The position numbers and the translations under genes were made by a program. Shown here piece by piece: positions 48,106-61,167 of a stretch of DNA of 64,000 nucleotides. Position 1 is the stretch's first letter; every line of letters begins with the position of its first letter. The notes beneath the pieces are model-generated. The model was not told the DNA's origin. It made no database searches and saw nothing but the letters and a program-made list of their open reading frames with translations. The DNA is from Anthostomella pinea (taxonomy: Eukaryota > Ascomycota > Sordariomycetes > Xylariales > Xylariaceae): assembly GCA_963556695.1 (NCBI GenBank), contig CAUWAG010000003.1, forward strand, positions 8,618,001 to 8,682,000, in the 5' to 3' direction.

Positions 48106-49318
48106 TCAGTGGAACGTGATCCGTCGATCTCCGCTGACGACGTTCTTGACGCTCTGCTGCACGTTCTCGAAGCGCGTGTACCCGCAATTCTCGCTCTCGA
48201 GGTGGTTCATGAGCGCCGTGAACTCGCGGCCACAGCCGCCACGTTTGGGGCAGTGGTACATATTCTGCTGGTCTAAAGGCAGTGATGAGCATCAGTCATG
48301 GTCACTTCTTTGCCCCCTGTTGGCTTCGGGGGTGGATGAGTAGGAGGAGGGAAAGAAAGAGAGGGGGGAATCAGATGAGACGTAAGACTTATGGACAGGC
48401 GACGCCAGATGCTGGTTCAGCGACGGCAGCGCCGCGAAGGTGCGCGAGCAGATGTAGCACTCATACGCGTAGCCGTTCCACGCCTGCGCCGTGGCCTCGT
48501 ATTTAGGCGACTCGCCGTACCAGCCGATCAGGTTCTTGGAGATGACACCGCCGGGGTCTTTGGCGCACACAATCTTGTAGACGCCGTCGCGGTCGAGGGA
48601 CGGCGCGCGCGGGCACCCGCGCTGCTCCAGGTGTTGCGAGAGACCCGTCGCCGTCGCGAAGCCGCCCTTGCAGAAGGGACAGGCGAGGTCGGTGCCGCGG
48701 TGCGTGCGGGAGTTGAGATGCTGGGAAGTCATGTCAGTTCAGGTCGTCTGCGCCAGACTAGCCTCCATGTCCAATAACCAAGGTAGGTACCAGGTTGTCG
48801 TCAGATATGCAGATCGTTAACTCACCATCTTTATGGCATTGTAGTTACTGAAAGTGCGATCGCAATCCGCGCAGTGGTAGTGAACGTCTATTTCGTGCTG
48901 CTCTTGCTCCTCCTCCGAGGAGAAAGTCTCGTAGCAGAAGTCGCACTCCCACTCCCCGTCGTCGCTGCTGTTGCTGTACCCGTCGCTGCTGCGGCTGTAC
49001 CCATCGCTGTTGATGTACTTATCGGACCAATGGTACAAGGCGTCCTATCAAGAGATGAAAGTCAGTAGGTAGTCACTTCTTTCGCTTAGGTTGATGCATG
49101 TATCGGGAAGTTTTGCTCTGGACAATCTGCGATGAGGTACCGACTCCTGCAGATATTGTTCCAATAACGAAATCGTAGCTTCCGGGACGCGATATGGTGG
49201 TGGTTAAGGATCATAAATAGGTACTGACCATGTGCTGCGCGACAGCGCCGCGTGAGTCGAAATACCGCGGACACGTATCGCACTCGTGCTCCGGGATGTG
49301 ATGAAGGGATACCAAAAC
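48106..49318 (-). CDS. C2H2 zinc-finger protein (5' end not resolved)
   Basis: Probable nucleic-acid-binding protein of a common fungal family with C2H2 fingers of the dsRNA/U1-like spacing. Exons 49318-49229, 49044-48826, 48720-48382 and 48267-48106 join in phase 0 and give about 269 residues. Finger blocks in order: HECDTCPRYF...QHM, WECDFCYETF...HEIDVH, YHCADCDRTF...HLNSRTH, LACPFCKGGF...HLEQRGC, YECYICSRTF...HLASPVH, and YHCPKRGGCGREF...HLESENC. The block between fingers 4 and 5 (GVISKNLIGWYGESPKYEAT) is typical of the family. The last intron uses a weak GTCTCA donor. No ATG was found in frame at the front; an upstream exon is needed. A frame with MGHVYANPFALGMKQL near 49500 is nearby but does not join in phase. 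Confidence 0.82.
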
Positions 49319-49752
49319 CTGGAAAAGCTGTGTTCAAGAATAGGGTGGTTGCTCCATTGCCTTCTTTAATCTAGACTACTGAAAAGGAAGCATCCGATAG
49401 GAGCCACTGGAAGCGCGCGAGCTGACTACACTCTGGTAACGCTTCCCAGTAACTCACCAACGCTTAACTGCTTCATACCGAGTGCGAAAGGGTTCGCATA
49501 AACATGGCCCATCCGAGACAATGTGGATTGTTCCAGAGTTTGTGATTGTAAAGCGAGAAGAGCTGGAGCAGCCGTTCGATGGCTAGAACTTACGTGAATC
49601 AGAGTAATGGCGTACTTGCCAAACTCTTACTCGCTCTGTAGCGCCAGAGTCTATACTTTATACTTGAAACAATGTGAATGTGTAACCGGAAAAAGGAGAG
49701 AAACCTTCTTAATGCTCCTCTCTGCTCCCAATGCTATCCAACGGCCTGGACA
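49319..49752. other. Spacer; probably includes the first exon of the zinc-finger gene
   Basis: 434 bp between the zinc-finger exon and the broken secreted-protein gene. A short minus-strand frame near 49450-49515 ends in a good donor (G|GTGAGT), but its phase does not fit the next exon. Confidence 0.35.
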
Positions 49753-50817
49753 TCAAGGTTTTCCAACAAATTTCCATTCAGTAGAAGGTCCTTCCGGGAA
49801 CCCATACTTCGCCGGTTCCATTCTCTCGTTCCCAACCTTCCGACCCTCGAGGCGGCCCTTCATGGTCAATTTCCAGTCTTCAGTGATCCACGGAGCGGGG
49901 CCCTTCTGGAGGGCTTCCGCATCTCCCCTGGGTCTGCAAAGCGCCACGAACTTCCCCTTCTTGACCTCGTCCTTGGGCACGTAGACCTGCATGCGTCGCA
50001 GTGTCTCGTCCCTGTCGGGATACCACCACCCCTCGGCGTACGAAAACCGCGGAGCCGTTGTGGCATCCGCGCCCTGGTCCTTGACCCATTCGTCGAGGAG
50101 GTCGTCGTTGCCGAACAACACCTTTCATTTTTCTCCGCGGAGGGGCGTATCGGGAATTGCGACCAGCTCGCCGCCATGTTTATTGTAGGCTTCTCGCGCT
50201 ATGACCAGAATCATACTGGGTGACAGAAAGTTCAGCTCTACGTTCGTATTTTCGAGGGCCAGCCCAGCCGGGAATGAGGTGGGTCGATAGATACATACTG
50301 ATCATAGAGTTCATTCTTGGGCGGTTGCCACATCGAGTAGTGCGCAGCGAGGTAGACACCGTTGGATCCAAGCATCGCTTTCACATCTACGTAGATCGCC
50401 TGGTAAAATCTGGTCCACCAGCTCTTGGTCGTCAGCAGGTTGTCGTTATCCTTGTACGCCTTGCACTCTTTCTGAGCCCGTATGTTAGCTGCCACGACGT
50501 CGGCTTAGAGGGACAACATTCCCTACCGCCGAACCGAATCTGTAGCCCCATACTGCGTGTACGTTAAGATCTTGCACTTAAACAAACAGGGAATTTTAAA
50601 GATGAAGAAGGAAAGAAAACACCAAAGCACGTCCTCGAAAGCAAGGCTCGGGGTCCTGTGATGGGATGTTTCTGTACATACCGAAGTCGCCTTGCTGTAC
50701 CTTATAGCCTTCGATCTTCTCGCCAGGCGTGAGACCGTTCACCCACCTATATGAAGGGTTTGCAGCGACGAGGGAGCCCCAGAGAAATAGAGGCAGAGAA
50801 GACTTGAGCAGGAGCAT
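49753..50817 (-). pseudogene. Secreted protein of unknown function, broken by one stop codon
   Basis: Four exons (50817-50682, 50552-50527, 50471-50299, 50215-49753) join in one frame of 266 codons. Introns are 129, 55 and 83 bp, with GTATGT, GTAGGG and GTATGT donors. The first 19-20 residues (MLLLKSSLPLFLWGSLVAA) form a signal peptide. The mature part reads NPSYRWVNGLTPGEKIEGYK, then SWWTRFYQAIYVDVKAMLG and MILVIAREAYNKHGGELVAI. Codon 142 is TGA (50127-50125), directly followed by KVLFGNDDLLDEWVKDQG and over 120 clean codons to the true stop. A single CGA-to-TGA change would explain it. The truncated product would have 141 residues. I do not recognise the family. Confidence 0.7.
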
Positions 50818-51760
50818 GTTGAGGTAGAGTATGCGTCGACTATGTGACGTGCTGTTGCTTGAGCTTGGCAAAAAGAAAGGGGCTCACGTCGACCTTTGGT
50901 TCAATGACCTGCCCAAGGGAGCCTGTATGGTTAAATATATCAGTATATGCAGCCTTCGGCTTATCTATGACGAGGCTGCTATGAAAATACTAGCATTGGA
51001 AAGTAGGTGCCTTGTACTGCTCGGTAAGTTGACGGGTCCACCAGGGGAATCCTATCGCCACCACAGCACATGAATTACCTCGATGCCTACCGTACGTGTC
51101 ATCCTTCGCGCCACCGTTACTATTATTGTCCCTACTTTTGTTTAAAATAGAGTGGCATGGGACCCCAGTGTGGCAAAGCTGATAATCTACAGATCTAGGC
51201 CCGAATCTCTCGAGCAGTTTTAAGCTTGACCTTCGCCTTTGCCGACTTTGGCAGCTCCGTATCCACCAAACTGTAATTATATTTTTATAACCCTGGAACG
51301 GAACATGTCCTCGAGAAGTCCGAGGCTTTGATCGGCTCTCATTTGAACCGTGCTGTGGATCGGTCCATGCATATATAATTCAAAGAGCGTGCTAAGCTTG
51401 TGAGAAGCATGCAACAAACAAGTATCCCTAATGCGAATGTGACGACATCTCTTGCGTCCCCAGGGTATGAATGCATCATTGGGTACAACTTCTCTACGTG
51501 CACGACCTGTGCACAGCTGGAAACGAAATACCCAAAAACGTCAACAGTGCTTTCAGCAAAATTGAACCCTGCACCTAGTGCAGGGTCAAAAAGAGTTCGG
51601 ACCAAACCTACATCTCCCGCTCTGTTTCGAAGTAATCGAGCCAATTCGCACCCCTTCAGCTGAGATCGGGTCAGCCTCATTTGGTGACAGTTTTTGGTTT
51701 GTTTTGCCATATATCCAAACCCCCTTCCCTGGCATTGTATAGGTACACCAACGCACCCTT
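50818..51760. other. Spacer; no gene seen
   Basis: Promoter of the secreted-protein gene and 3' region of the RNA-processing gene. Short open frames have no motif. Confidence 0.45.
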
Positions 51761-54700
51761 TCAACTCAACGCCTGCCTGCCCCCTAAGCCAGCAGCAGCA
51801 ACATCACCACCACCAAACCCACTTCCAAAAACCGCATCCCGCCTCCCCTTCCGGTCCCACACCACGGCCCCGTCGCTCCTGTGTTTGAAGTACAAGATGC
51901 GGTGCTGCGGGATGAACTCCTCGTCGGTCTGCTCGGCCTTCCAATCATCTATCGCGCGTTCCCGGACGCCCAGGAAGCGGTCCTCGTAACCGACAATATA
52001 GTCGCCGCTGTCCATGGCCGGGTCCCAGCGGATGCGGTTGATGACATCGGCGGACGAGCGAAACTTGCCCTCGTAGCCGGGCCGCGTAGGCAACCCGTCT
52101 GTCGCAGCTGCAGCTTGCCTCCTAGACTTCGACTTCTTGGCGTTGGTCGAGGTTTTGGCGCCGCTGTCGCCGTCGGTGAGCGGCTGCTCTTCCTCCTCTT
52201 CTTCGTCTTCGGACTCGTCGTCCCCGATGCTGTATTCGCCCCATTCGCGCGTGTCGAGGCGCAGTGCGCCGAGCTCCGGCTGCCTGGCTATGGAGGCACT
52301 CATCCAGCATGACTTCGCGTCGAAGTACTTCTCGTCTCCGCGGATCTGGGTTTCGAACTTCTGGAGGACTGTCTGTAATGAGTCGGCGGCGACCTTCATG
52401 TCGTCCTTCGTCATCGGTTGGCTGTTGGAACCCTCCCATTTGTCGAGCCCAATTAGGTAGTATCCCTGGTAGTCTGTGTCCTCCTCTTCGGCGTCCTCGG
52501 CCACGAACCGTGCGGGCCAGATGCGGGCGTGGATGTTAGGGAGTCGTCGGTTGAGATCTAGTGGCAAGTCAGCAGGTTCGTTCCACAGCAAGGAGGAGGC
52601 GACGTGGACTTACCAACTAGAAGCATCACGCATCTGGACTCCAGCCAGCCAACGAAACCACTCCCCTTTGCGAGCGAGACACCCCAGAACTGCGCGTCAA
52701 TCTTGACATAACTCTTGTAAGCAGCAAGGAAATCTGCAGGCCCCGTATCTTCACCCAAGAACCTCGCCCACGTCATTCCGTCCTGTGATAACAAAGCGTC
52801 TGCTCGTCTGAGTTCCTCGGAAAGCGTCCGCACGGAAGGGAGAGATGCAGTATGGGCGACGTTGAGTTTAGGGGCGTGGAAGCCCAGGATTGCCAGAGGC
52901 TCTCTTGCCGTCCTCACATAGCGCAAATGCTTGTGGAAAAAAGGATCAAAGACCATCTGATTCTTCCAGTCGAAGTTTGCGTAGTGACGGAATAAGGCCA
53001 CCACGATCGTAGGTACAGAAACAGGCCGCCCGTCGAGCGAGAGCAGCTTGCATACGCGGGATAAGAGGATCGAGAGGTGAATACCGCCCAGATAGCCATA
53101 CTTCGCCGCATAGACGCCCCTCTGCTTCGCCCAGCACTTGATGAGTTGGTATGCCGTCCGAAAGGCAGCATAATCCGGGATCGTACGGCGGAGGTAGTAC
53201 AGGTCGCGCACCGGCTTCAGCTTCGCCAACGTCTGCGTCGACAAAGAGAAGACGGGGTCAGTGGGCGGTAGTTGCATCGCATATGGCCATGTCTCGGCGA
53301 TGAACGTCGAAGGGCAATACTGTAGGTCCATCTTGATGTCCAGAACTTCCAGCTCAAGCATTGTACCTGAATTCGCGTTCACGCGCCGAAGAAGTTTGAC
53401 ACCTCTTGAAGCGGCTCTCCGCAGCCTCTGTGTGGCAAGGGTGAAGAAAGTCTTCGAGCTGACGGGCCCGATGCAGAGGCAGTCGATATCGGAAGTTGCG
53501 CTCCAAACCCCAAGTCCATAGGATCCAACTGGCACTATCACAAATGCTGGCTTCCCTCGGGCCTGAATGGCTTCATCTTCCAAGACGACGTGTTTGAGTA
53601 GGGCGAAGGCATCTTCTCGCTTTGTGATATCTGCCTTGGTGGGGAAGATGTTTCGCTCAGCGAGGCAATGCTTAAGCTCCGACGCATCTGCCAGAGACCC
53701 TGCAGCCACTTCGAAGTGCACAGGCACCGAAGGACTGTTGACGTCTTCTGGTGCCTGTTTTGATTCGTCACGAATCCTCAGAGAGCATCTTACACCCCAG
53801 TGATCGCTTCCGTAGGACAACTCAGGCGCCTGTGTGAGCTCGTCGCTACTGTCGCCACCGGTGGAACCCCTACTAAGGGTACCTGGTGTTTGGCCGAATA
53901 TGTTGAAGCTAGTAATAGTGAACAAGTCCCGTCCCTTAACCAAGATCCTGTCATACCGCTGAGGCCGGTTGTTGAAGCCGGTGCCGACGTTCTCTGCAGC
54001 GAGCTCATTGACTGTTGGATCAAGAGTCGCCCCTTGTTCACCCTCGAAAGCACCATTCAAATGTCTTTGGTCGTGATCAAATTCAGAAGAGTCCCCACAT
54101 TGGACTCGAGACACAGCCCAGGTGTCGACGAGTCCGGCTTCAGTAAGGGTGGTGTCGAGAGCCTTTAAATAAGTCGCAGTTTGCGATGAAATTGCTTTCT
54201 TCTTGAGCGCTGCCTCGATGGTGTAAGCGCTGGTCGTGATATTGAAATCGCCAGCTAAGATCCACGGGTTTCTGGGATACGTCGTGGAAAGATAGTTGAC
54301 GATAGACTGAAGTTCGACTTTCTTCGTAGCGACTGCACCGTCTGTCAGACCACGGGTGAGGTGGACAGTTGACAAGATAGCCGGAATGAAATGGTTCCCG
54401 TCTCGCTTCCCAATGTCGCGGAACTGCAGGATGACTGAGCCCTTGTGACTTCTTCTGAAGGATAGCCAAGTCCAAGTGAATGCTGACCTGCTGAGCACGA
54501 CTACATTGAGATGGCTAGGCAGCGGTTCGAGGTCCGCTTGATCAGGAGGACCGTGGGTAATGAAGGGGTAGTTTTTGGTAACTTCGTCATTCTTGCAGAG
54601 ATATGAGAGGAAATCATCGGTGACTTCTTCCAACACAAGAACATCTGCCAAAGCTGTCTTATGTAACAGATTTCGAATGACGATAGGATATCTAGCATGC

Positions 54701-55560
54701 GAAGGTGGATGGTGGAATTCCGCTAGGACATTGTAGCTTGCGATCGCGATGGATGATCGCAGTTTGGACTCCGACGATGACTCTCGTTCCGAGTTGTCCT
54801 CGTGCTGAACCCATTTGCCCATGGCCGGCGTAAACGTATACGGAAGATGGTCTAAGAGACCCTTTGGTATGACAGCGTCGGTTGCAGCATCTGACAGGGT
54901 CGATGTATTGTTGCTTTCGTAGAACTTGGTAGGTGTCTCTCTCCTGGAGCAAGTGAAGGTAGTAAGATCGATCGTCCCCCATAATCTCATCTGACTTGAG
55001 ACGTTCCAGTCGATATACTTCCGTTCTCGAACCAAGATATGAAGCTTGTCAACGGTCCATTGCACGTTGGGGAGCAGGCGTGCCTTTTCCAACAGGAACT
55101 GATGATGTGCGGAGTTCAGTTCTTCGGTTTGACCAACTGTCATGTGCATGCGATAGTCGTCCGGCCTCTGCCCGAAGGCCAGTAGGATGACATTTCGGAG
55201 TTCCTTAATTTTCGTAGTCCGCTCCGAATCATTATCGCAAATGAAAATAGTGTTGTCGTGTCGATGAGGGAAGACATCCGCCGCCTCCAGGCGTATCTCA
55301 AATGTTGCCTCTTCACTTCCCCGGTTCCGAGACTTCAGTTGTGATGTGATCGACTCAGACGCCCTAGGCAAGTCTCCGAGCGGAACGAAAGGGTAAATAA
55401 GGTTGACATGCGGAGGCCACTGTTCGTAGGCCTTGTCGTAGAGACATCTTAGGCCATCGACGGCGGGCCAGAGATGCTCAGGTGGTATAATACATAATGC
55501 TGTATCGTAAGACCCTACGGATATTGCCGCAGGCTGTGATGAAGCTTCAGGAGTCGCCAT
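51761..55560 (-). CDS. Four-domain RNA-end processing protein (2H phosphoesterase - EEP nuclease - nucleotidyltransferase - MJ1316)
   Basis: 1247 residues, two exons (55560-52614, 52557-51761; 56-bp intron GTAAGT...CACTAG). Residues 1-200: 2H phosphoesterase (LigT/CPDase type) with PPHVNLIYPF (His51) and RMHMTVGQ (His139), expected to open 2',3'-cyclic phosphates. Residues 268-595: endonuclease/exonuclease/phosphatase fold with ASYNVLAEF (Asn276), LVLEEV (Glu310), LAGDFNI (Asp437, Asn439), RYDRILVKG and SDHWGV (Asp585, His586). Residues 625-950: poly(A)-polymerase-like nucleotidyltransferase with PVGSYGLGV, catalytic SDIDCL (Asp690, Asp692), third Asp in IKMDLQY and helical motif GYLGGIHLSIL. 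Residues about 1149-1228: MJ1316 (DUF504) RNA-cyclic-end recognition domain (SADVINRIRWD ... YIVGYEDRF ... IPQHRILYF). All catalytic residues are intact. The domain identities are family knowledge; the joint role in RNA repair or tailing is inference. It diverges from mcm3. Confidence 0.9.
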
Positions 55561-56447
55561 GACTAGGTGGAATCAGGGGTATCTCGCTAGAAAGACTCGA
55601 GTCGAAATGACGAAATGAATATGATGATACGAAGATGTGAGAAGAGAAAGAAGGCGGGAGACTGAAGTACCTATAGACTACTAGTCCAGGGGATGGTCTA
55701 GGTGGTCCAATGGCAGAAGATGACTCGAGCGAAAATAAGTCAACAGGGTCGAGAAATTGAGGTTCAGATGGGTTGATGCTTGAATATAGGGACATGGAAA
55801 TACGGAGTTACTCTACAGTTGTGGCCAACATGATCAAAGTAGGGATGTCAGCATGAGGAAGTCTGCCAGGTGTGTATGGGGCTGATCCGTCTAGTTTTGG
55901 CAGCAGCTGAGCCACTATGATTCATACGGTACTTGAGCATCGACGACCTAGGGACCCTACCTCTTCTCATAATAGCCTCTTCTCATAATAGTATCGAGCT
56001 GGGGTCCAGTTGTTGATGCATGGATCATCTCGAGGTCGGCGTGAGTCACTTGCAAATAGCGTCAAGGAAGAAAGAGATGGAGATGGTAGACGACCAGGCA
56101 GCCGCAGTCACGATAAAACGGGACGGCCCACCACGGAAAAGTTAGAATCCCGTCCTCCGTCTTATGTTAGGTCCGCTTTTAGCGCCCACCCACGACGGAG
56201 ATATCGGCTGAGAGACAGTGCCCCTTTGGGAGTTTAATTGATCTCGACGCGGTGTCGCGAAAACAAGGGACGCGGGTCCCACACGAGACTCCCCTTTTTG
56301 CAACACTTCTCAAGCGTCTTCCCCACCAACTTCTGCCACCGTCCTCGCCTCGTGCACAACCGATTCGACGAATTGAACTTGACTAGTTCGGCCATCGATT
56401 GCTTCCTTCGACGACATTGCATTCGTTCACTACACCGAGGAGGCATC
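55561..56447. promoter_or_regulatory. Divergent promoter region between the RNA-processing gene and mcm3
   Basis: 887 bp separate the start codons. A directly repeated CTCTTCTCATAATAG occurs near 55960-55990. MluI-type (ACGCGT) cell-cycle boxes were looked for just upstream of mcm3; only an ACGCGGTGTCGCG-like stretch at about 56247 was noticed. Confidence 0.4.
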
Positions 56448-59252
<2,805 letters not shown>

Positions 59253-60128
59253 ACGCTGCTTTGTGAGATGAGATTACGGATTGTGAATGAGCTGTAGATG
59301 ATGGCAGGCGTTCCGGGCTACATCACGGGATGGGGTAACTGTTTTGAAATTGTGGTATCCGTTTCTGGACACATCATGTATAATGGAAGAGTTCCGGGCC
59401 GTCCATGACAGAAATCACACTTTTGAGGACAATCTCTTGCTAGTTTCGACCGCGTCGACACGATTGCAAGCACCATGTGAGCAATCGCATCAACAGCTAC
59501 GTGGCCACATTCCCCAATGCGATTGCGTGACAACTAGGTCCCCGAATATTTGGCCACATGTGTTGTCAATTGAGTGATGACCGTGTGTAGTCCGGTTGGT
59601 GTTGGAATCGGAACAAAGAGCCTGTACTCCAGGGGTCTAAGCAGGCACCAACATCAACCTCGTACGACCAACGCTGGTAACGGACCATTGGAAAAACAAA
59701 GAACGTGGTCAAGCGAAGCCGAATGACTCGGTCGAGTGACGCAGTTGGTGTTGTGCTTATCTAATGTTGGTGTCGAGGACAAAGAAATCGGTGTTTCAGG
59801 GGTTACATATGGGTGACGAGTCGGGCAACACTTTTGCTATAACAACCTTCAAGGACAAAGGAACACGACTCACGGGGTGGATTCTGAGACGCCAACATAC
59901 TCACGTTGGTCATGTTGGCCCCAGAAGTAGTCACGCGCAATGGCGCGCACGGCCAGTATGTGTGTTCTCGCCCGCCAATCTGCAGATATATATTGGACGC
60001 TCCGATTGCCTGTAGGCGGGTCAATAGTGGCCATCATTCATGCTTTTTTATCAACGCGCAGTTATTCATTCACTCTAACGGTTTTCATTACAGTCATTTC
60101 ATTGCTTCTACGAGAAGAGCGACTCGTC
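59253..60128. other. Spacer between mcm3 and the small protein gene
   Basis: No gene supported. The frame of the next gene is open back to 59940, but without conserved-looking sequence. Confidence 0.45.
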
Positions 60129-60776
60129 ATGGACACATATACACCACCAATAGGCGGAGAACTCCTCAAGCAATATCTCCGCTTCATGGAAGCGGGCGAG
60201 CTTGATGAAGCGCGCAAGATTCTTGTGAACCACGGTATCGACCCACCTGAGCTTGCGAAGGTCTCATTCGAGTCACCGGTCGAAAGCAAGATGAAAGCGA
60301 TTGAGGAAGCCAACTTCGTGTTTAAGCAGCAGCGGCAAAAGTCAAGGCTAGAGTCGAAGTTCTTCCAGGAGGTTACACGCCTCATTTACGAATCCAAAGT
60401 ACTCGAGACTTTTACCAGAATGAACGTTTTTATCGGAAATGTTATTTTCAGCTACGAGGGGAAAGGGAAGGTTCAAAGACCAACGCTCATCTTCAAAGTT
60501 GAAAGAGAAATTACCGCCAAGGAAGATGAGAAGGCAGACGAAGCTCTTTCACTATTCCGGGATACACTTCGCTCGGAAATTGACAACAAGCAAAACCTCC
60601 CGGAAGAACTTCATGTTGGGCTCCCGTGGGGTTTAGGCAAGGATAAAAGTAAGAAGATACACTGCCTAGATGAGACTTCTAGGGGCAAGCTCGATCTGGC
60701 ACATTGCCTTGACGATTTTGCCTATTCCTACTTGGATTTGGGGGGTTTCGATATACCGAACGATGCCTCCTCTTGA
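60129..60776 (+). CDS. Hypothetical protein, 215 residues
   Basis: A single-exon frame from ATG 60129 (MDTYTPPIGGELLKQYLRFM) to TGA. The product is soluble, charged and mostly helical in appearance: a segment EAGELDEARKILVNHGIDPP like a degenerate helix-turn-helix repeat, then EEANFVFKQQRQKSRLESKFFQEVTR, and a C-terminal half containing FKVEREITAKEDEKADEALS. No signal peptide or membrane segment. An upstream in-frame ATG at 59940 would add 63 residues, including a hydrophobic run (IVAIIHAFL, TVFITVISLLL) that might be a membrane anchor; I prefer the shorter form because the added part has no codon bias. Family not recognised. Confidence 0.65.
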   Translation: MDTYTPPIGGELLKQYLRFMEAGELDEARKILVNHGIDPPELAKVSFESPVESKMKAIEEANFVFKQQRQKSRLESKFFQEVTRLIYESKVLETFTRMNVFIGNVIFSYEGKGKVQRPTLIFKVEREITAKEDEKADEALSLFRDTLRSEIDNKQNLPEELHVGLPWGLGKDKSKKIHCLDETSRGKLDLAHCLDDFAYSYLDLGGFDIPNDASS

Positions 60777-61167
60777 GAGAACGACGCAGCCAAGGGAGGG
60801 ACGCAGAAGTGATGCAGGGAAGAGGGGAGGAGGCAGCCTTCCATTGAACAGAGCAAGGTATAGATGCCTCCATCGAAGTGGTTGATGGAGTTTTGAGAGA
60901 AATAGAACACAGAAACACTAATAGTGGTATCATGATCTGATGAGCATGGGATTGTGAAACTGACTTGGCTGCGCTTGATCTCTCAGTCGGCACATCTCTT
61001 GCCTCAGAGCAGTTCTGCATCCTCAATCAATATCAGAAAAATAATTGCTGAAACAAAATATAGAAGAATTCAGCTCAATGGCAGAGCTTCCGTTTTACAC
61101 ACGGAAGGAGTGCCTCCAGCAACCCATGGTACTCTTCATCAAGCACTCCAATCACCCGGACAACCCC
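60777..61167. other. Convergent 3' spacer
   Basis: 3' ends of the hypothetical gene (+) and the beta-glucosidase gene (-). Nothing else is seen. Confidence 0.5.
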
